Counted from the first letter of the stretch, positions 30,765 through 40,016 are shown. The stretch: 64,000 nucleotides of DNA from Isochrysis galbana (GCA_018136815.1 CM030935.1:597382-661381), one strand, 5' to 3'. Notes: generated by a model from the letters alone, not told the origin. Numbers and translations are program-made.

Positions 30765-30880
30765 AGGATGCGCATCTCTGCACGCCGTGCGCATGTGATT
30801 GCCACTCATTACACGCAGGGCGTGCACGTGGCGGCGTGCGTCTGCGGAAAACTTTCATGCGCATCTGACGAACCCCAGAG
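30765..30880 (+). repeat. Isolated leader repeat with GCACGCCGTGC palindrome
   Basis: GCACGCCGTGCGCATGTGAT then TGCCACTCATTACACGC, followed by GTGCGTCTGCGG, matches the 5500-5640 leader units (inverted partial order). No coding part of the acidic gene follows. Confidence 0.6.
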
Positions 30881-30990
30881 ACGCCTTAGTTGTCCTCCCA
30901 GCCTTTTCAACCACCCGCGCTTCACCCTCCTCCCTTCCTCCTCCTCTTCTCCTCCAACAGCTCGACCTCGCTTCTCACCATGGACCATGG

Positions 30991-32410
30991 CAACTAAGTT
31001 TATACTTAGTTCGCCCATGGGGGGCACGAGACCCCCTCTCTCTTCACTCCTCCCCTGCCATGGGGGAGGAACCACCCACTCTCCTGGCACGCCTGATGGC
31101 CGGCCATGAGCCAGGAGCACACTGCCCTGCTGACCCATCCCTCGCTCCCCACAGGCACGCCTGATTCGCCCGCCCTGGCTTATCGTGGCCAGCCCATCCC
31201 TTTGACCAGCCCCTCCTCCCCCTGGGCCCCCCTGATCAGCTGATCAGGACATCAGGACCCCCAGCCAGCTCCAGTCGACCGACCTGCAGGGACGCGGAGC
31301 GCCAGCGAGGGAGAGGCAGGAGGGGCCAGGTGTCGAACATGCGATGACTACAGGCTCATAGGCAGAGGGCCGTTCGATCGAGCCGGCAGCTGACGCGGTC
31401 GTGGAAGGATCGTTGTTTGTTGCTTGCGGGAAGATGTCTGAAAGGTCATAGTAAGAGTCGGGTCTGACAGTGTCTGCCATCGAGCGCTACGAGCGATGAG
31501 GTAGACTGAAGATCGGAGGATTGCGACGCGTGGCGTCGGAGAGTAGAGACGAGGCTAGCTAGCGAGCTAGTGGAAGAGAGAGAGAATGAGAATGAGAGCT
31601 TCTTAGGTCCGAGGTAGACACGGGAGACTACAGCACATGGACTCAAAAAAGTATATGACAACAGAGCCACACAAACTAAACCAAACGGAGCGAAAACTAA
31701 CCACACCTGGACGGACGGCCAGGCGTCGGCACCAGGGCAATTCAGCAACGCGCAGACATGCGACAGAGGGGTCGGCACAACGAGGGCGGACCTCGCTGGG
31801 GAGCTACGACCGATGGACAAGAGAAGACAGAAGACAGTCATGGAACATTTGATGACATCGAGAGAAAGTAAGAGAAGAGGCGGCATACCAATCGACGAAA
31901 CAGTAAGGCTTAAAATAACCCACAGGTTATAAGTAAAGTCTGTCATCGTATGGAATACGACACCAGGGCCATGCCCCAGTCTCACCTGCCCCCTGAGCTG
32001 TGCTCCCAGGCCCCTGCAGGCCACCTGGGGACCTGAAGAGGGGCCGCAGGCGCGTGCCATGGGCTCCCGCCGCAGGGAAGAGAGGAGGAAATGGGAAGAG
32101 GGAGGGGAGGGGGGAGCGGCAGCTTTCCCCTCCGGTGTTTACGTGTCTTCTCGACCTATTTGGGTAAGAGAAGACGGGGCGCCAGAGCCAGGAGGGAAGG
32201 GCCGCGGCTCGCCGCGGCCACTCGCTCTGGCGAGGGTGATTAGCGCTCTAGGCTCCTACTAAACTCACGAGTGCCCCCCCCCCCCCCTTGCGTTGTTTTA
32301 CCCGAAAGGGGTTTTCCCCCAGCGTGGCCACGAGGAGAGGACGTGCTGGGGTGCGCGGGGTCGGTGCATGCACTGGGGGGAGGACAAATATCGAGGGGAG
32401 GGGGCAGTTA
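30991..32410 (+). mobile_element. SINE-like family A copy split by a solo LTR
   Basis: It starts with CAACTAAGTTTATACTTAGT; AACTAAGT pairs with ACTTAGTT to form a terminal hairpin. The body continues to 31330, is interrupted by the LTR at 31331-31962, and resumes to about 32410. The joined body matches the reverse complement of 16870-17706. The A/T-rich tail is missing and the end runs into GAGCAACTT repeats. Confidence 0.8.
31331..31962. mobile_element. Solo LTR with 5-bp target duplication
   Basis: The insert starts TGTCGAAC and ends ATACGACA, so the tips are TG...CA with TGTCG/CGACA as short inverted repeats. It is flanked by CCAGG at 31326-31330 and 31963-31967. Removing 632 bp plus one CCAGG gives GGGGCCAGGGCCATGCCCC, which is exactly the uninterrupted sequence at the matching place of the other copy (reverse complement of about 17384-17403). 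No coding sequence lies inside, as expected for a solo LTR. The parental retrotransposon is unknown. Confidence 0.85.
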
Positions 32411-32419
32411 GGGCCTGAC

Positions 32420-32580
32420 AAGAGTTGCCGGCAACTTTCCGAGCAACTTTGGGGTGTTTGAGCGTCCGAGCAACTCACAAGCAACTTCAGGGGCTACAGG
32501 CAACATTGAGCAACATCGAGCAACTAACGAGCAATTTTACTCCTAGAAGAGCACCTAATGAGCAATTTCGGAGGGAATTT
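32420..32580. repeat. Degenerate GAGCAACTT array, part 1
   Basis: About ten diverged copies of GAGCAACTT or CAACTT-type words are spaced irregularly over 150 bp. A second cluster lies at 32925-33018 and may be the other half of one array split by the SINE-like copy between them. Confidence 0.65.
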
Positions 32581-32639
32581 CTGGCCGCGCTTGCTTGGAG
32601 TAGTGAGCTGGCCACGACGGGCCAGGAGGACGAGCGATC

Positions 32640-32807
32640 CAGGCGAGCATGTGTGTGGGGGGGAGAGTGAGTCAGCAGGTCTGCTCCTGGCAAGCCATAG
32701 AGCATGCCTAGAGGATGATGGGTGGTTCCTCCCCTACGGCAGGGGAGGAGTGGAGAGAGGGGGGGGCTCGTGCCCCCCCATGGGCGAACTAAGTGTAAGC
32801 TTAGTTG
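32640..32807 (-). repeat. SINE-like family A, 5' end
   Basis: Inverse orientation. It ends at 32807 with AACTAAG and CTTAGTT forming the terminal hairpin, preceded by GGGCTCGTGCCCCCCCATGG and the CAGCAGGTCTGCTCCTGG block shared with other copies. Confidence 0.75.
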
Positions 32808-32924
32808 GACAATGACATAATGATAATGACGACCAACGGCCACGCCGACAACCGCCGCGCACTGGCGTACCCGCGTACCCGCTAGCTAGCGCATTGCGAC
32901 AGACAGCGAAGGGGAGCCAAGGGC

Positions 32925-33018
32925 GCAATGAGCGAGCAACTTCGAGCAACTTCGAGCAATTTGGCGAGCAACTTAGCGTCTCTTTGGACCCATATTGAGC
33001 AACTTTTGCGAGCAACTT
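32925..33018. repeat. Degenerate GAGCAACTT array, part 2
   Basis: About six copies (GAGCAACTTCGAGCAACTTC, then GAGCAATTT and GAGCAACTTA) abut the broken end of the Copia fragment. Confidence 0.65.
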
Positions 33019-33473
33019 TGGGGGTAGAGCTCACCCTTATCTTCAATTGGGAAACGTGTGCCAAGATCATGGACGAAGGACTCGCGTAGAGAGGGGTCAT
33101 TGTCGACAATGGGGGCGTCATCGACGTAAACAAGAACCCAAAGAACGCGTTTGCCATTCGTGTACATGTACAGGCAGATGTCAATAGTAGACCTGACGAA
33201 TCCCCACTGAAGTAAGAAACTAGTCAGTAAGGCAGCCCACTCCCGACCAGCTTGTTTCAAACCATAAAGAGATTTGAAGAGCTTGCAAACGAGACGTCGG
33301 CCTTGACGATCATAGTGAGGAACTCCAGGAGGTGTACGCATGAACAGGCACTGCTGAAGGTCAGCCTGGAGATAAGCCTGCCTCACATCAATGGAGACCT
33401 CGTTGACAACAACGTGATCTAGGAGTCGGACATCCCAGCCATGCGCCGCATAGCGATCGAAAGCGGCGCCCAC
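33019..33473 (-). pseudogene. Copia-type reverse transcriptase fragment
   Basis: The minus-strand frame reads IDVRQAYLQADLQQCLFMRT, PPGVPHYD, KLFKSLYGLKQAGREWAALL and LVYVDDAPIVDND. These are the Ty1/Copia reverse transcriptase motifs from the LDVKTAFL-like block through YGLKQ to YVDD. The copy lacks its 5' part and ends after IEDKGEL, where the GAGCAACTT array starts. The frame has no ATG start, so it is a fragment. Confidence 0.9.
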
Positions 33474-33514
33474 CGTGTGACAGAGTTGAGGGATATCTAC
33501 CTCAAGGGAGGGTT

Positions 33515-33600
33515 ACTGCACCCAGCCCCTAGGTAGAGCACGAGGGGACGAGCCGCGAGGCAGGTGGAGGGGGGGGGAAGGGAAGCGGGCGAGGCTGCGT
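33515..33600. repeat. Short dispersed repeat
   Basis: CCCCTAGGTAGAGCACGAGG then G-rich sequence matches the block at 45220-45300 and relates to 10390-10450. It separates the Copia and hAT fragments. Confidence 0.55.
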
Positions 33601-33607
33601 AGATACT

Positions 33608-34240
33608 GTGCAGGCCGACCGCATCAGTGTCATCGACGCGCTCAACGAGGATCTCACACATCGCTTTGTGAAGGTCCTCAGCGACCCCATTCTCGGCGCA
33701 TTCAAGGTGTTCGACCACCGTCATTGGCCCGTGCATGAGACGACCCTTCAGGACTACGGCGTCGACAAGATCACGCAGTTGCAGGAGATCTATGGCGAGT
33801 TCCTATTGGACGATATGGAGAATGAGCTCCTCGATCAGTGGAGTGACATGAAGGTCACGATCATGAAGAGCGAAGGGCTGCGCAACCGCGACTTCCACGA
33901 CTTGTGGGCGCAGATGCTCGTGCAGTACAACAGCCATTACACGTACGTGCTCCGGCTCGTAGCGATTGCGCTTATGGTGCCTGTAGACACCTCGGAGTGC
34001 GAACGGGTGTTCCCATTGATGAACGATTTGAAGACTTCCGAGCGCAACGCCCTTGGCCAGGCTAATCTCCGCAATTTGATGGTATGGCACACGGCTGCAA
34101 AAGACCTGGCATGTGCCGACCTGCCCGTGATGTCCATTCTCAAAAAGTTTCGCGAGTTGTCTTCCTCGTCAACGAAAGGCCGCTACGCGCACCGGCCGAC
34201 CGAGCCTCCCGTTTATGATTACGAAGAGACGATGAGCTGA
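33608..34240 (+). pseudogene. hAT transposase C-terminal part
   Basis: The ~210-codon frame ends with the hAT dimerisation block: VPVDTSECERVFPLMNDLKT, SERNALGQANLRNLMVWHTA. Upstream are LTHRFVKVLSDPILGAFKVFD and a catalytic-core-like helical stretch. The 5' end is missing: no ATG at the frame start, and repeat DNA lies directly upstream. It resembles the ZNF862/C17orf113-type domesticated and free hAT proteins. It is probably a decayed transposon, but the frame is open, so domestication cannot be excluded. Confidence 0.8.
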
Positions 34241-34602
34241 GAGCGGTGTGGGGCATCGCTTGTTGGGTGGTTTGTTAGTGTCGTGTGGGGCAGTGTTCTC
34301 TGATCATTGAATGAAGTCATGTGCGCCGTGCATGCGCCTTGCGTTTACTCATTTCCTGCTGCTCTAGCTGGGCCCAGCGCTCAGCAGCGCGTTGTATGGC
34401 AAGTGTGCAAGTGTCAAGTGTCATAGGTGTGACAACAAAACATTTGATGATAGAAATGGAAGGTGGAAGGTGAATCGTATAACTGTTTGGTTCTTACCCG
34501 CTCTGTATCAACCACGACCCAGGCCCGCGACAGCCACCCCACCCCCGGCCCTGGGCGCGCGCGCGCGCGCCGCGCGCGTGCTGGGTTCAACGGCCGTGAA
34601 GC

Positions 34603-34690
34603 GGAGGTGTTAATCGCAACACCTCTTTTGAAGAGGTGTTAATCAGGGATTAACACCAGCCGATTTTGGTGTTAATCCTGAGTGATTAAC
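34603..34690. repeat. Three tandem hairpins built from GGTGTTAATC
   Basis: AACACCTCTT pairs with AAGAGGTGTT; then GGTGTTAATC pairs with GATTAACACC twice, with spacers AGG and CTGAGT. Each stem is 10 bp and perfect. The cluster is followed by a family A copy. Confidence 0.8.
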
Positions 34691-34724
34691 ACCTGATTAA
34701 CATTAAATTACAGGCCCTGGGAAG

Positions 34725-34940
34725 ATCACCGGGCACCGGGCGGGGGGGGGGGGGGGGGGCACCGGACCATATCTAAGCCCTTCACCCCTATTCCCCTAAT
34801 AGTGCACGGGGGCAGTCGCCTGATGGCGGGGGGAGAAAGAAGGGCCGGGGGAGTGGGGATGTAGAAACTTTGCTGCGTGCAAGAAAGTAGTGGTAGTGGG
34901 TCCACAGCCGCGTGTGCGGTCGTGAGAATATTAACAGGTT
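34725..34940 (+). repeat. SINE-like family A copy, 3' part
   Basis: It carries a G tract, CCATATCTAAGCCCTT, AGTGCACGGGGGCAGTCGCC and GTGTGCGGT, matching 6460-6660 and 18475-18665. It is diverged, with small indels. Confidence 0.7.
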
Positions 34941-35300
34941 TACTCAACTAGATCTAGGTCTTAGCCACATAGGCACAGAAGGCGGATAGAAGGCGAGAAA
35001 GGGGTGATGTGCGATCTTTGAATATTCCACGCGACCAAAAGAAGCGCCCACAAACCTGCTCCCGATACAATTGTGGCACACATGCTCACATGGCCATTGC
35101 AAAGTGGCCCGCGGCCTATAGAGACGATTCGGACCCAAGCCATTCGCATATCTTTGGTCCCGCTGCCCGAGTCAGTCCACTGGGTTCAATGCATCATAGC
35201 GGTAACCATCATGCCAGCGTAGGATAAGCAAACTGTCAGAAATCCATGGCACACACCAAAATTTACTACAAGCTTCTGCTCATATTGCACTCAGCTGTCG
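34941..35300. other. 3' flank of the thioredoxin-like gene
   Basis: About 360 bp with no gene or repeat recognised. It is downstream of the minus-strand gene at 35303-35983. Confidence 0.4.
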
Positions 35301-35302
35301 TC

Positions 35303-35983
35303 TCACTGCTCATTGCCACTTGTCGCCGCTGGAGCAGCCTTCGCTGCTGCCTTGGCGGCGCGTTTTGCCCTACGCTTCTGGAAATGATAATACTTGGCGA
35401 GCGCTTGGTCGACGACCCAAAGCACCCCCGCACCGAGAGCAACAGTGCCAATAGTGAAGAGAAAGGTTTGATCATGTGGTGTTGCAACATGAGGTTCGGG
35501 CGGCACGAGCATGCGCGACGACCGTTCATAGTCGCGCTCAGCAAATTGCTGGAGCTTCTCGATGGAAAATCCACCACTGTGGAAGGAGTACATCACCCCG
35601 CCCTTGAAAAGTAGCACAAGTGGTACTGAAGTGATGCCAAATCGCTTCGTCAGCCTGGGAGACTCCTTTGTGTCCACGGCGGCAACATTGATTCTAGGCA
35701 GACCGCGGGCCTCGCGCGAGGCAGCGAGGGAGATCGTCATTTTTTCCCAGGTTGCAACGACGCGAGCACAACGTGGCACCGACTCCTTACAGAACATGAC
35801 CAACCAATCACCAGAGGTGGCACCGGTCGCTGCCTGCGTGAGGTGCTCAAAGTTCTTCTCGTCGAGCTGCACGACCTGAGCGCCGAAGGCTAGGTCTGAG
35901 ATGGCATCCTGCGACCCAATCGATGCGCCTAGGTCCTCAACCGCGAGAGCCACACCGAGGAGCGCAGTGAGGCGCCAGATCAT
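35303..35983 (-). CDS. Membrane-anchored thioredoxin-like protein, CXXC lost
   Basis: 226 residues from the ATG at 35983; the codons upstream of it have no ATG. A signal peptide (MIWRLTALLGVALAVEDLG) is followed by a thioredoxin fold: VVQLDEKNFEHLT, WLVMFCKESVPRC, INVAAVDTKESPRLTKRFGI, TSVPLVLLFKGG. The cis-Pro (SVP) is present, but the active-site pair is C-x6-C (CKESVPRC), not CXXC, so normal disulfide exchange is unlikely. A transmembrane helix (FLFTIGTVALGAGVLWVVD) and a Lys/Arg/Ala-rich cytosolic tail follow. The layout matches TMX/PDI-like ER proteins; a chaperone or adaptor role is inferred. Confidence 0.82.
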   Translation of the reverse strand: MIWRLTALLGVALAVEDLGASIGSQDAISDLAFGAQVVQLDEKNFEHLTQAATGATSGDWLVMFCKESVPRCARVVATWEKMTISLAASREARGLPRINVAAVDTKESPRLTKRFGITSVPLVLLFKGGVMYSFHSGGFSIEKLQQFAERDYERSSRMLVPPEPHVATPHDQTFLFTIGTVALGAGVLWVVDQALAKYYHFQKRRAKRAAKAAAKAAPAATSGNEQ

Positions 35984-36570
35984 CCCTCCCTGGCACGCGC
36001 GCGACGCCACGGAGCCGCGCGCCTCTCGTGTGCGCCTGCGTGCTGGGCCAGAGAAGCTCAGTCTCTAATCTATCTACTCTACTCTACTTGACTAAGAGTG
36101 CTTGAGTAGAGAAGAGCTCTACTTAAGTATCGCTACTTGTCGTAGAGAAAGTACAAAGTACTGATGGTTGGTATACTTAAATACGTGTGCCAGCACGCCC
36201 AGCCATGCGTCCTACAAAGAAGGCGTTGCTATTAAAAGGATTTTGCAAGGTTTGAAGTTCGTTGAAACAGCGGGTTACAAAAAGCTATCGCCCTGACACC
36301 ATCGGGCCATCGGATGACCATCGCGGTGACGCGGTAGGGCGGTGACCAGGGCCAGGGCCAGGGCGGCCGACAAGCCGACAAGCGACGAGACGAATAGCGA
36401 ATAGCAACGCCATCGCCATCGCCATCGCGCTCGCGCAAGCAAGCCCCTCTCTCTGTCTCTGTCTCTGTCGTATGTCGTACGTTCACGTCGTATTCATTTT
36501 CATTTAGTATTCAGAGAGTCGACTTGTACTTGTACTCTGCTAGCTGCTGGGCGAATACAATGCTACACAG
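35984..36570. other. Promoter side of the thioredoxin-like gene and unassigned DNA
   Basis: CTACT/GAGTAG-type words near 36065-36130 form imperfect inverted repeats (CTCTACTTGACT / AGTAGAG). No gene is seen. Confidence 0.4.
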
Positions 36571-36582
36571 GTGGCAGGTGGC

Positions 36583-36640
36583 GTTCTTCCGTCGAAAGAG
36601 GACCACGCGAACGTTTTATTTTTATATCACCGTATGATTA
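36583..36640 (+). repeat. Degenerate AAGTCGCGTTCCG terminus
   Basis: GCGTTCTTCCGTCGAAAGAG then GACCACGCG resembles the termini at 4656, 11789, 56247 and 58618, with several changes. Only about 30 bases are alignable. Confidence 0.4.
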
Positions 36641-36675
36641 GAAACATTGTTATTGATTTTCCCGGTACATGGCCG

Positions 36676-37411
36676 CTAAGGCGCGCCGCTAAGGTGCGTG
36701 TCTCCTTCCAATGGGGCCTCTGGGTGCTTGATCCATTGGAGTTTGCGTCCAGTCCTATGGTTCGTCCATAGGATTATGTCAGTCTGTTCTTTAAGGTGAC
36801 GATGGAACCATTGGGGTGGGTCCAGAGTTTGGAGCCAGTAGCGGGGTATCGAGTATATGAGGAAGTTTGCCACCTTAGTTTTTCCAAGGATGGAGAGCGA
36901 ACTGGTGATGGGGGCGTACGCCGTTGTTTTCTTGGCTATCCTCTCTGCGAGTTTCCTCCAGAATCGTTTGATCGCATTATGGTCTCCTAGTGGCACTCCT
37001 AATATGGTTGCGTAGTCGGTGGATTTGAGCCAATTGAATTGTTCAAAGTCGCCTGGGGGCCCCGTGCTTGCGCACGAGGTCAGTGCCGCGGCGGTGTAGG
37101 GGCCCAGCCGTGAGGCTTTCCCTATGGGGTGCGGCTTGTAGCCGACTTGGTTCGTATGGTGGCTGGCCAATGCTGGCTGGGAGGAGGTGAGGATTGTGTG
37201 GGCCATGCTGGCCATGGTGAGCCTGCTGGTTCTTGGCTTTCCGGGGTCGGCACGGGGCGAGCCTCGTGCGCACCTGGGTCAGTGGGGCGCCCTCTCGTGG
37301 ACGCTTCAGTTGCGCGGCGTCCAGCATTGCCTGATCTTCCGGCGCGGCGGGGGTGGCGGTGGGGGGGGAGGGGAGCGGCGCGCGCTCCATGACCCTATCG
37401 TTTTAACGATA
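36676..37411 (-). mobile_element. LINE fragment: 5' leader fused to ORF2 C-terminal part
   Basis: At the right end a hairpin (37396-37411) and the ATG at 37390 open MERAPLPSPPTATPAAPEDQ, as in three other copies. Farther along, in another frame, LGPYTAAALTSCASTGPPGD leads directly into TDYATILGVPLGD, SILGKTKVANFLIYSIPRYW and PPQWFHRHLKEQTDIILWTN, the post-reverse-transcriptase region. The endonuclease and reverse transcriptase are missing, so an internal deletion has joined the two ends. Confidence 0.75.
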
Positions 37412-37800
37412 GTTGCCCTCCTCCAATGAAAGCCGGCGCTCCACCTCTGTGCGGTGCTGGCGCGCCGTACCGACCGCCCTCCCTCTTCGTTCCCAGCCCC
37501 ACCACCTTTGGCTCTCACCGACGCTTGCCGCTCCTCCAGCCGCCACCTGACCTGCACCTGGCTGCTCAGCGCACCACCCCTGTTCTCGCCATCTGAGCCG
37601 CCGCCGCCCACCACCTATTTCCGCCGTCCTCCCCTTCCTTCCCCCATCCATCCACTGAAGTTGCGGCTGAGACGAACGGCGCTGTCGCGCGCACCCTACC
37701 GCTGCCTCCCGAGAGAGGGAGGGAGGGAGAGGGAGGGAGGGAGGGGGGGGGGGGGAGGGGGGGGAGAGCGAGGGAGGGAGGGAGGGAGGGAGGGAGGGAG
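37412..37800. other. C/T-rich then G-rich low-complexity DNA
   Basis: No gene is supported. The frames are Pro/Ser- or Gly/Arg-rich and follow base composition. From 37718 the sequence is GGGAGG repeats leading into the (GA)n array. Confidence 0.45.
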
Positions 37801-37801
37801 G

Positions 37802-37805
37802 GAGG

Positions 37806-37897
<92 letters not shown>
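37802..37897. repeat. (GA)n microsatellite
   Basis: About 48 uninterrupted AG/GA units follow a GGGA minisatellite (37718-37810). Confidence 0.95.
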
Positions 37898-37898
<1 letters not shown>

Positions 37899-37899
<1 letters not shown>

Positions 37900-38115
37900 C
37901 CCCCGTTTGCTCTCGGGGGATTTCCTCTCCCCCCGATAGCTACTGGGGGATCCGCTTACGGCACCTTCCATGAGCAATCTCCCGATAGCTCTCGGGGGAT
38001 TTTCTCGGTCCCCCGATAGCTCTCGGTGGGGCTGTTGGCGATCGGGAAAAAATTTCCCCCCGATAGCTCCTGGGGGCCCCCGAGAGCTCCTGGGGGGCGT
38101 TGGCTCCTGGGGGGT
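37899..38115. promoter_or_regulatory. Seven CCCCCGATAGCTCTCGGGGG-type palindromes
   Basis: Near-palindromic ~20-mers occur at about 37899-37919, 37928-37950, 37979-37999, 38009-38031, 38055-38075 and 38077-38098, with a half-site at 38100-38115. The arms are CCCCCGA and TCGGGGG around AGCT; several have one compensated or wobble-type change (CTCCTGGGGG). The cluster ends about 130 bp before the ATG of the C2/EF-hand gene. Confidence 0.75.
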
Positions 38116-38243
38116 AACATATATTTGGCTTCGCCGGCCAAAGGCAAAGGCCACAAATATTAAATATTTCTTTAGATTGTGCGGCGGCGGCGGCAGCCCC
38201 GCCCGTAAGGCCGTTATGCATAAATTGTGGGCGGTGTGAATGG

Positions 38244-40016
38244 ATGATCTCCAGCCAGTGGCGGTTTGAAGTGTCGAAGACTGTCAGTCGAGCAGAGAGA
38301 GGCTCCGGGCCCAGTGGGGCCGCTCTGCGCATGCTCAGCGGCAAGGATTCGCCTTCGGTGATGCACGCCCCCGCGATTGGTAGCTTGAACGAAGTCGCAC
38401 GCCTCAATCTCCGCAAGATGCGCGAGAGCCGCTCAGAGACACTGAACATCTCCGGCTCGAGTCTCGAGCACAGCGCTTCGATGACAGACGAGGTGATGAC
38501 GCCTGGTTTTTGCGATGAGTCGTATTCGGAGGTATCTACGTCGTTGATTGGGGAGCTAGGTACCTATCGCAAGCTGGGAGTCACCGTGCATCGCGCTCGT
38601 GGCGTGCCTGTGCATTTGAATGCATCTTCGGGGACAACCACGTTGCCGTACGCTGAAATCACCATCGAAGGCCGACGCAAGCGTACAAGGTCGGTGGCGG
38701 CGGCCGAGCAGCTCGATGCTGATGGCAGAACGGCAAGTCCTGTGTGGCGAGAACGATTTGAGTTCGCGGTGAGGCCTGAGAGCCTTGGCACATCTCGCAT
38801 GAGCATCAAGATTTTTCACGAGCACTTCATGAAGAGCAACAAGCTTGTGTGTCGCACAGACCTTCCGCTAAACACTCTGCTTCCAGGGGGGCCTTGGTGG
38901 TGCGCACTGCATCGACAATCATCTGAGTCGCCCAGGCAAAGCGCTGCACAAACGGTCCTCCAGATCAGCTTTGACTGGGAGCCTGACCCTCCAACAGAGT
39001 TGGTGAGCGTGCTGGATCGTGTAGAAGAAGACGAGGAGGAAGAGCACGCCAAACAAGACGGAGGTAGGAGGAACTCTCCAAGGTCTTTCGAACGAGAAGA
39101 GGAAGAACGTTCATCCGAATCGGCTAGTATCAAATGGGCGGAGGAATGGGCAAGATCGGTTTTGAGTGCAGCGTCCACGTCATCCGGTTTGCCAAATGCT
39201 GCATCACTCTCTCCTTTTGGGGCACTCTTTCCGCATGGCATGCAGATGGCAATGCCAGTGCCGATGTACACGCATACTGCAATGCCGTATGGAGGGTGGC
39301 CCAGCATGTCCCAATCAGTATATGTACCAGGTTACGCGCCCGGATGCCCAGTGAATGCATGGTGGCCAGGCACAGTAGGATCACCCCCTGTAAGTGCGGC
39401 ATCGACAGCATCTCGAAGAGAGGTTGGGAACTCTAGTCAAGAGGCCGGCACCATGGAACTCGGAAGCCAGTCACATCGCGATCCACGGTCACAACAATCA
39501 CGATGGTCATCGTCGCGACCCCTCCAAAGAGGACCGTGCCATTTGACCCCAATCGAAGTCGGTCCATCTCCCCCAGTTGAAGTTGGATCGTGTTCTGCGA
39601 ATGTTCAACAAGTCGGACAAGGGTTATTTGCCGCAACCCCCAGCTTACACAATGACAAGCCGCGGTTTCCATCTCGCAGACAAGCAACAAGTTCGGGGTC
39701 GGCTGATCAAAGGCCAGTCGAAAATATACGCTCGCCTCTCTCCAAACTGACTCCCCCTGAAAGAAGAATGCAAAAGCTCGATCGGATCGCGGAGAAAGCA
39801 AGCGCCTTGCAAAATTTTTTCTGGAGTGACGTCGACCTTTCGGGTACTCTCGACTTCTCTGAATTTCGCAAGCTGGAAATGAAACGCTCTAATGGGACCT
39901 GCACCGAGGCTGAATTGCGCGATCGATTTCAGGCATTGGACGTGAATGGCGATGGGAGGATCGACATTCAAGAGTATATTCAAAGTGCAAGGCGGTTATC
40001 AATGAGCGGACAATGA
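38244..40016 (+). CDS. C2-domain and EF-hand protein
   Basis: A single exon of 590 residues; a start at 38331 (MLSGKDSP) is also possible. Residues about 110-225 form a C2-like beta sandwich (YRKLGVTVHRARGVPVHLNA, ...ASPVWRERFEFAV, SIKIFHEHFMKSNKL). The middle (250-520) is low-complexity: an acidic stretch (VEEDEEEEH), Tyr/Pro/Gly-rich sequence (YVPGYAPGCPVNAWWPG) and Ser/Arg/Gln-rich sequence. The C-terminus has two canonical EF-hand loops: DVDLSGTLDFSE (about 529-540) and DVNGDGRIDIQE (about 566-577), both with all calcium-ligand positions. A calcium-responsive, membrane- or protein-binding role is inferred. Confidence 0.85.
   Translation: MISSQWRFEVSKTVSRAERGSGPSGAALRMLSGKDSPSVMHAPAIGSLNEVARLNLRKMRESRSETLNISGSSLEHSASMTDEVMTPGFCDESYSEVSTSLIGELGTYRKLGVTVHRARGVPVHLNASSGTTTLPYAEITIEGRRKRTRSVAAAEQLDADGRTASPVWRERFEFAVRPESLGTSRMSIKIFHEHFMKSNKLVCRTDLPLNTLLPGGPWWCALHRQSSESPRQSAAQTVLQISFDWEPDPPTELVSVLDRVEEDEEEEHAKQDGGRRNSPRSFEREEEERSSESASIKWAEEWARSVLSAASTSSGLPNAASLSPFGALFPHGMQMAMPVPMYTHTAMPYGGWPSMSQSVYVPGYAPGCPVNAWWPGTVGSPPVSAASTASRREVGNSSQEAGTMELGSQSHRDPRSQQSRWSSSRPLQRGPCHLTPIEVGPSPPVEVGSCSANVQQVGQGLFAATPSLHNDKPRFPSRRQATSSGSADQRPVENIRSPLSKLTPPERRMQKLDRIAEKASALQNFFWSDVDLSGTLDFSEFRKLEMKRSNGTCTEAELRDRFQALDVNGDGRIDIQEYIQSARRLSMSGQ

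Noticed and set aside
33608-34240. Domesticated hAT host gene
   Set aside because: The frame is open, but it lacks a start codon and its N-terminal half and is flanked by repeat fragments, so a decayed transposon is simpler.
37899-38115. CRISPR array
   Set aside because: The palindromic repeats are spaced unevenly (about 10-50 bp), vary in sequence, lack unique spacers of constant length, and lie in eukaryotic DNA with no cas genes.
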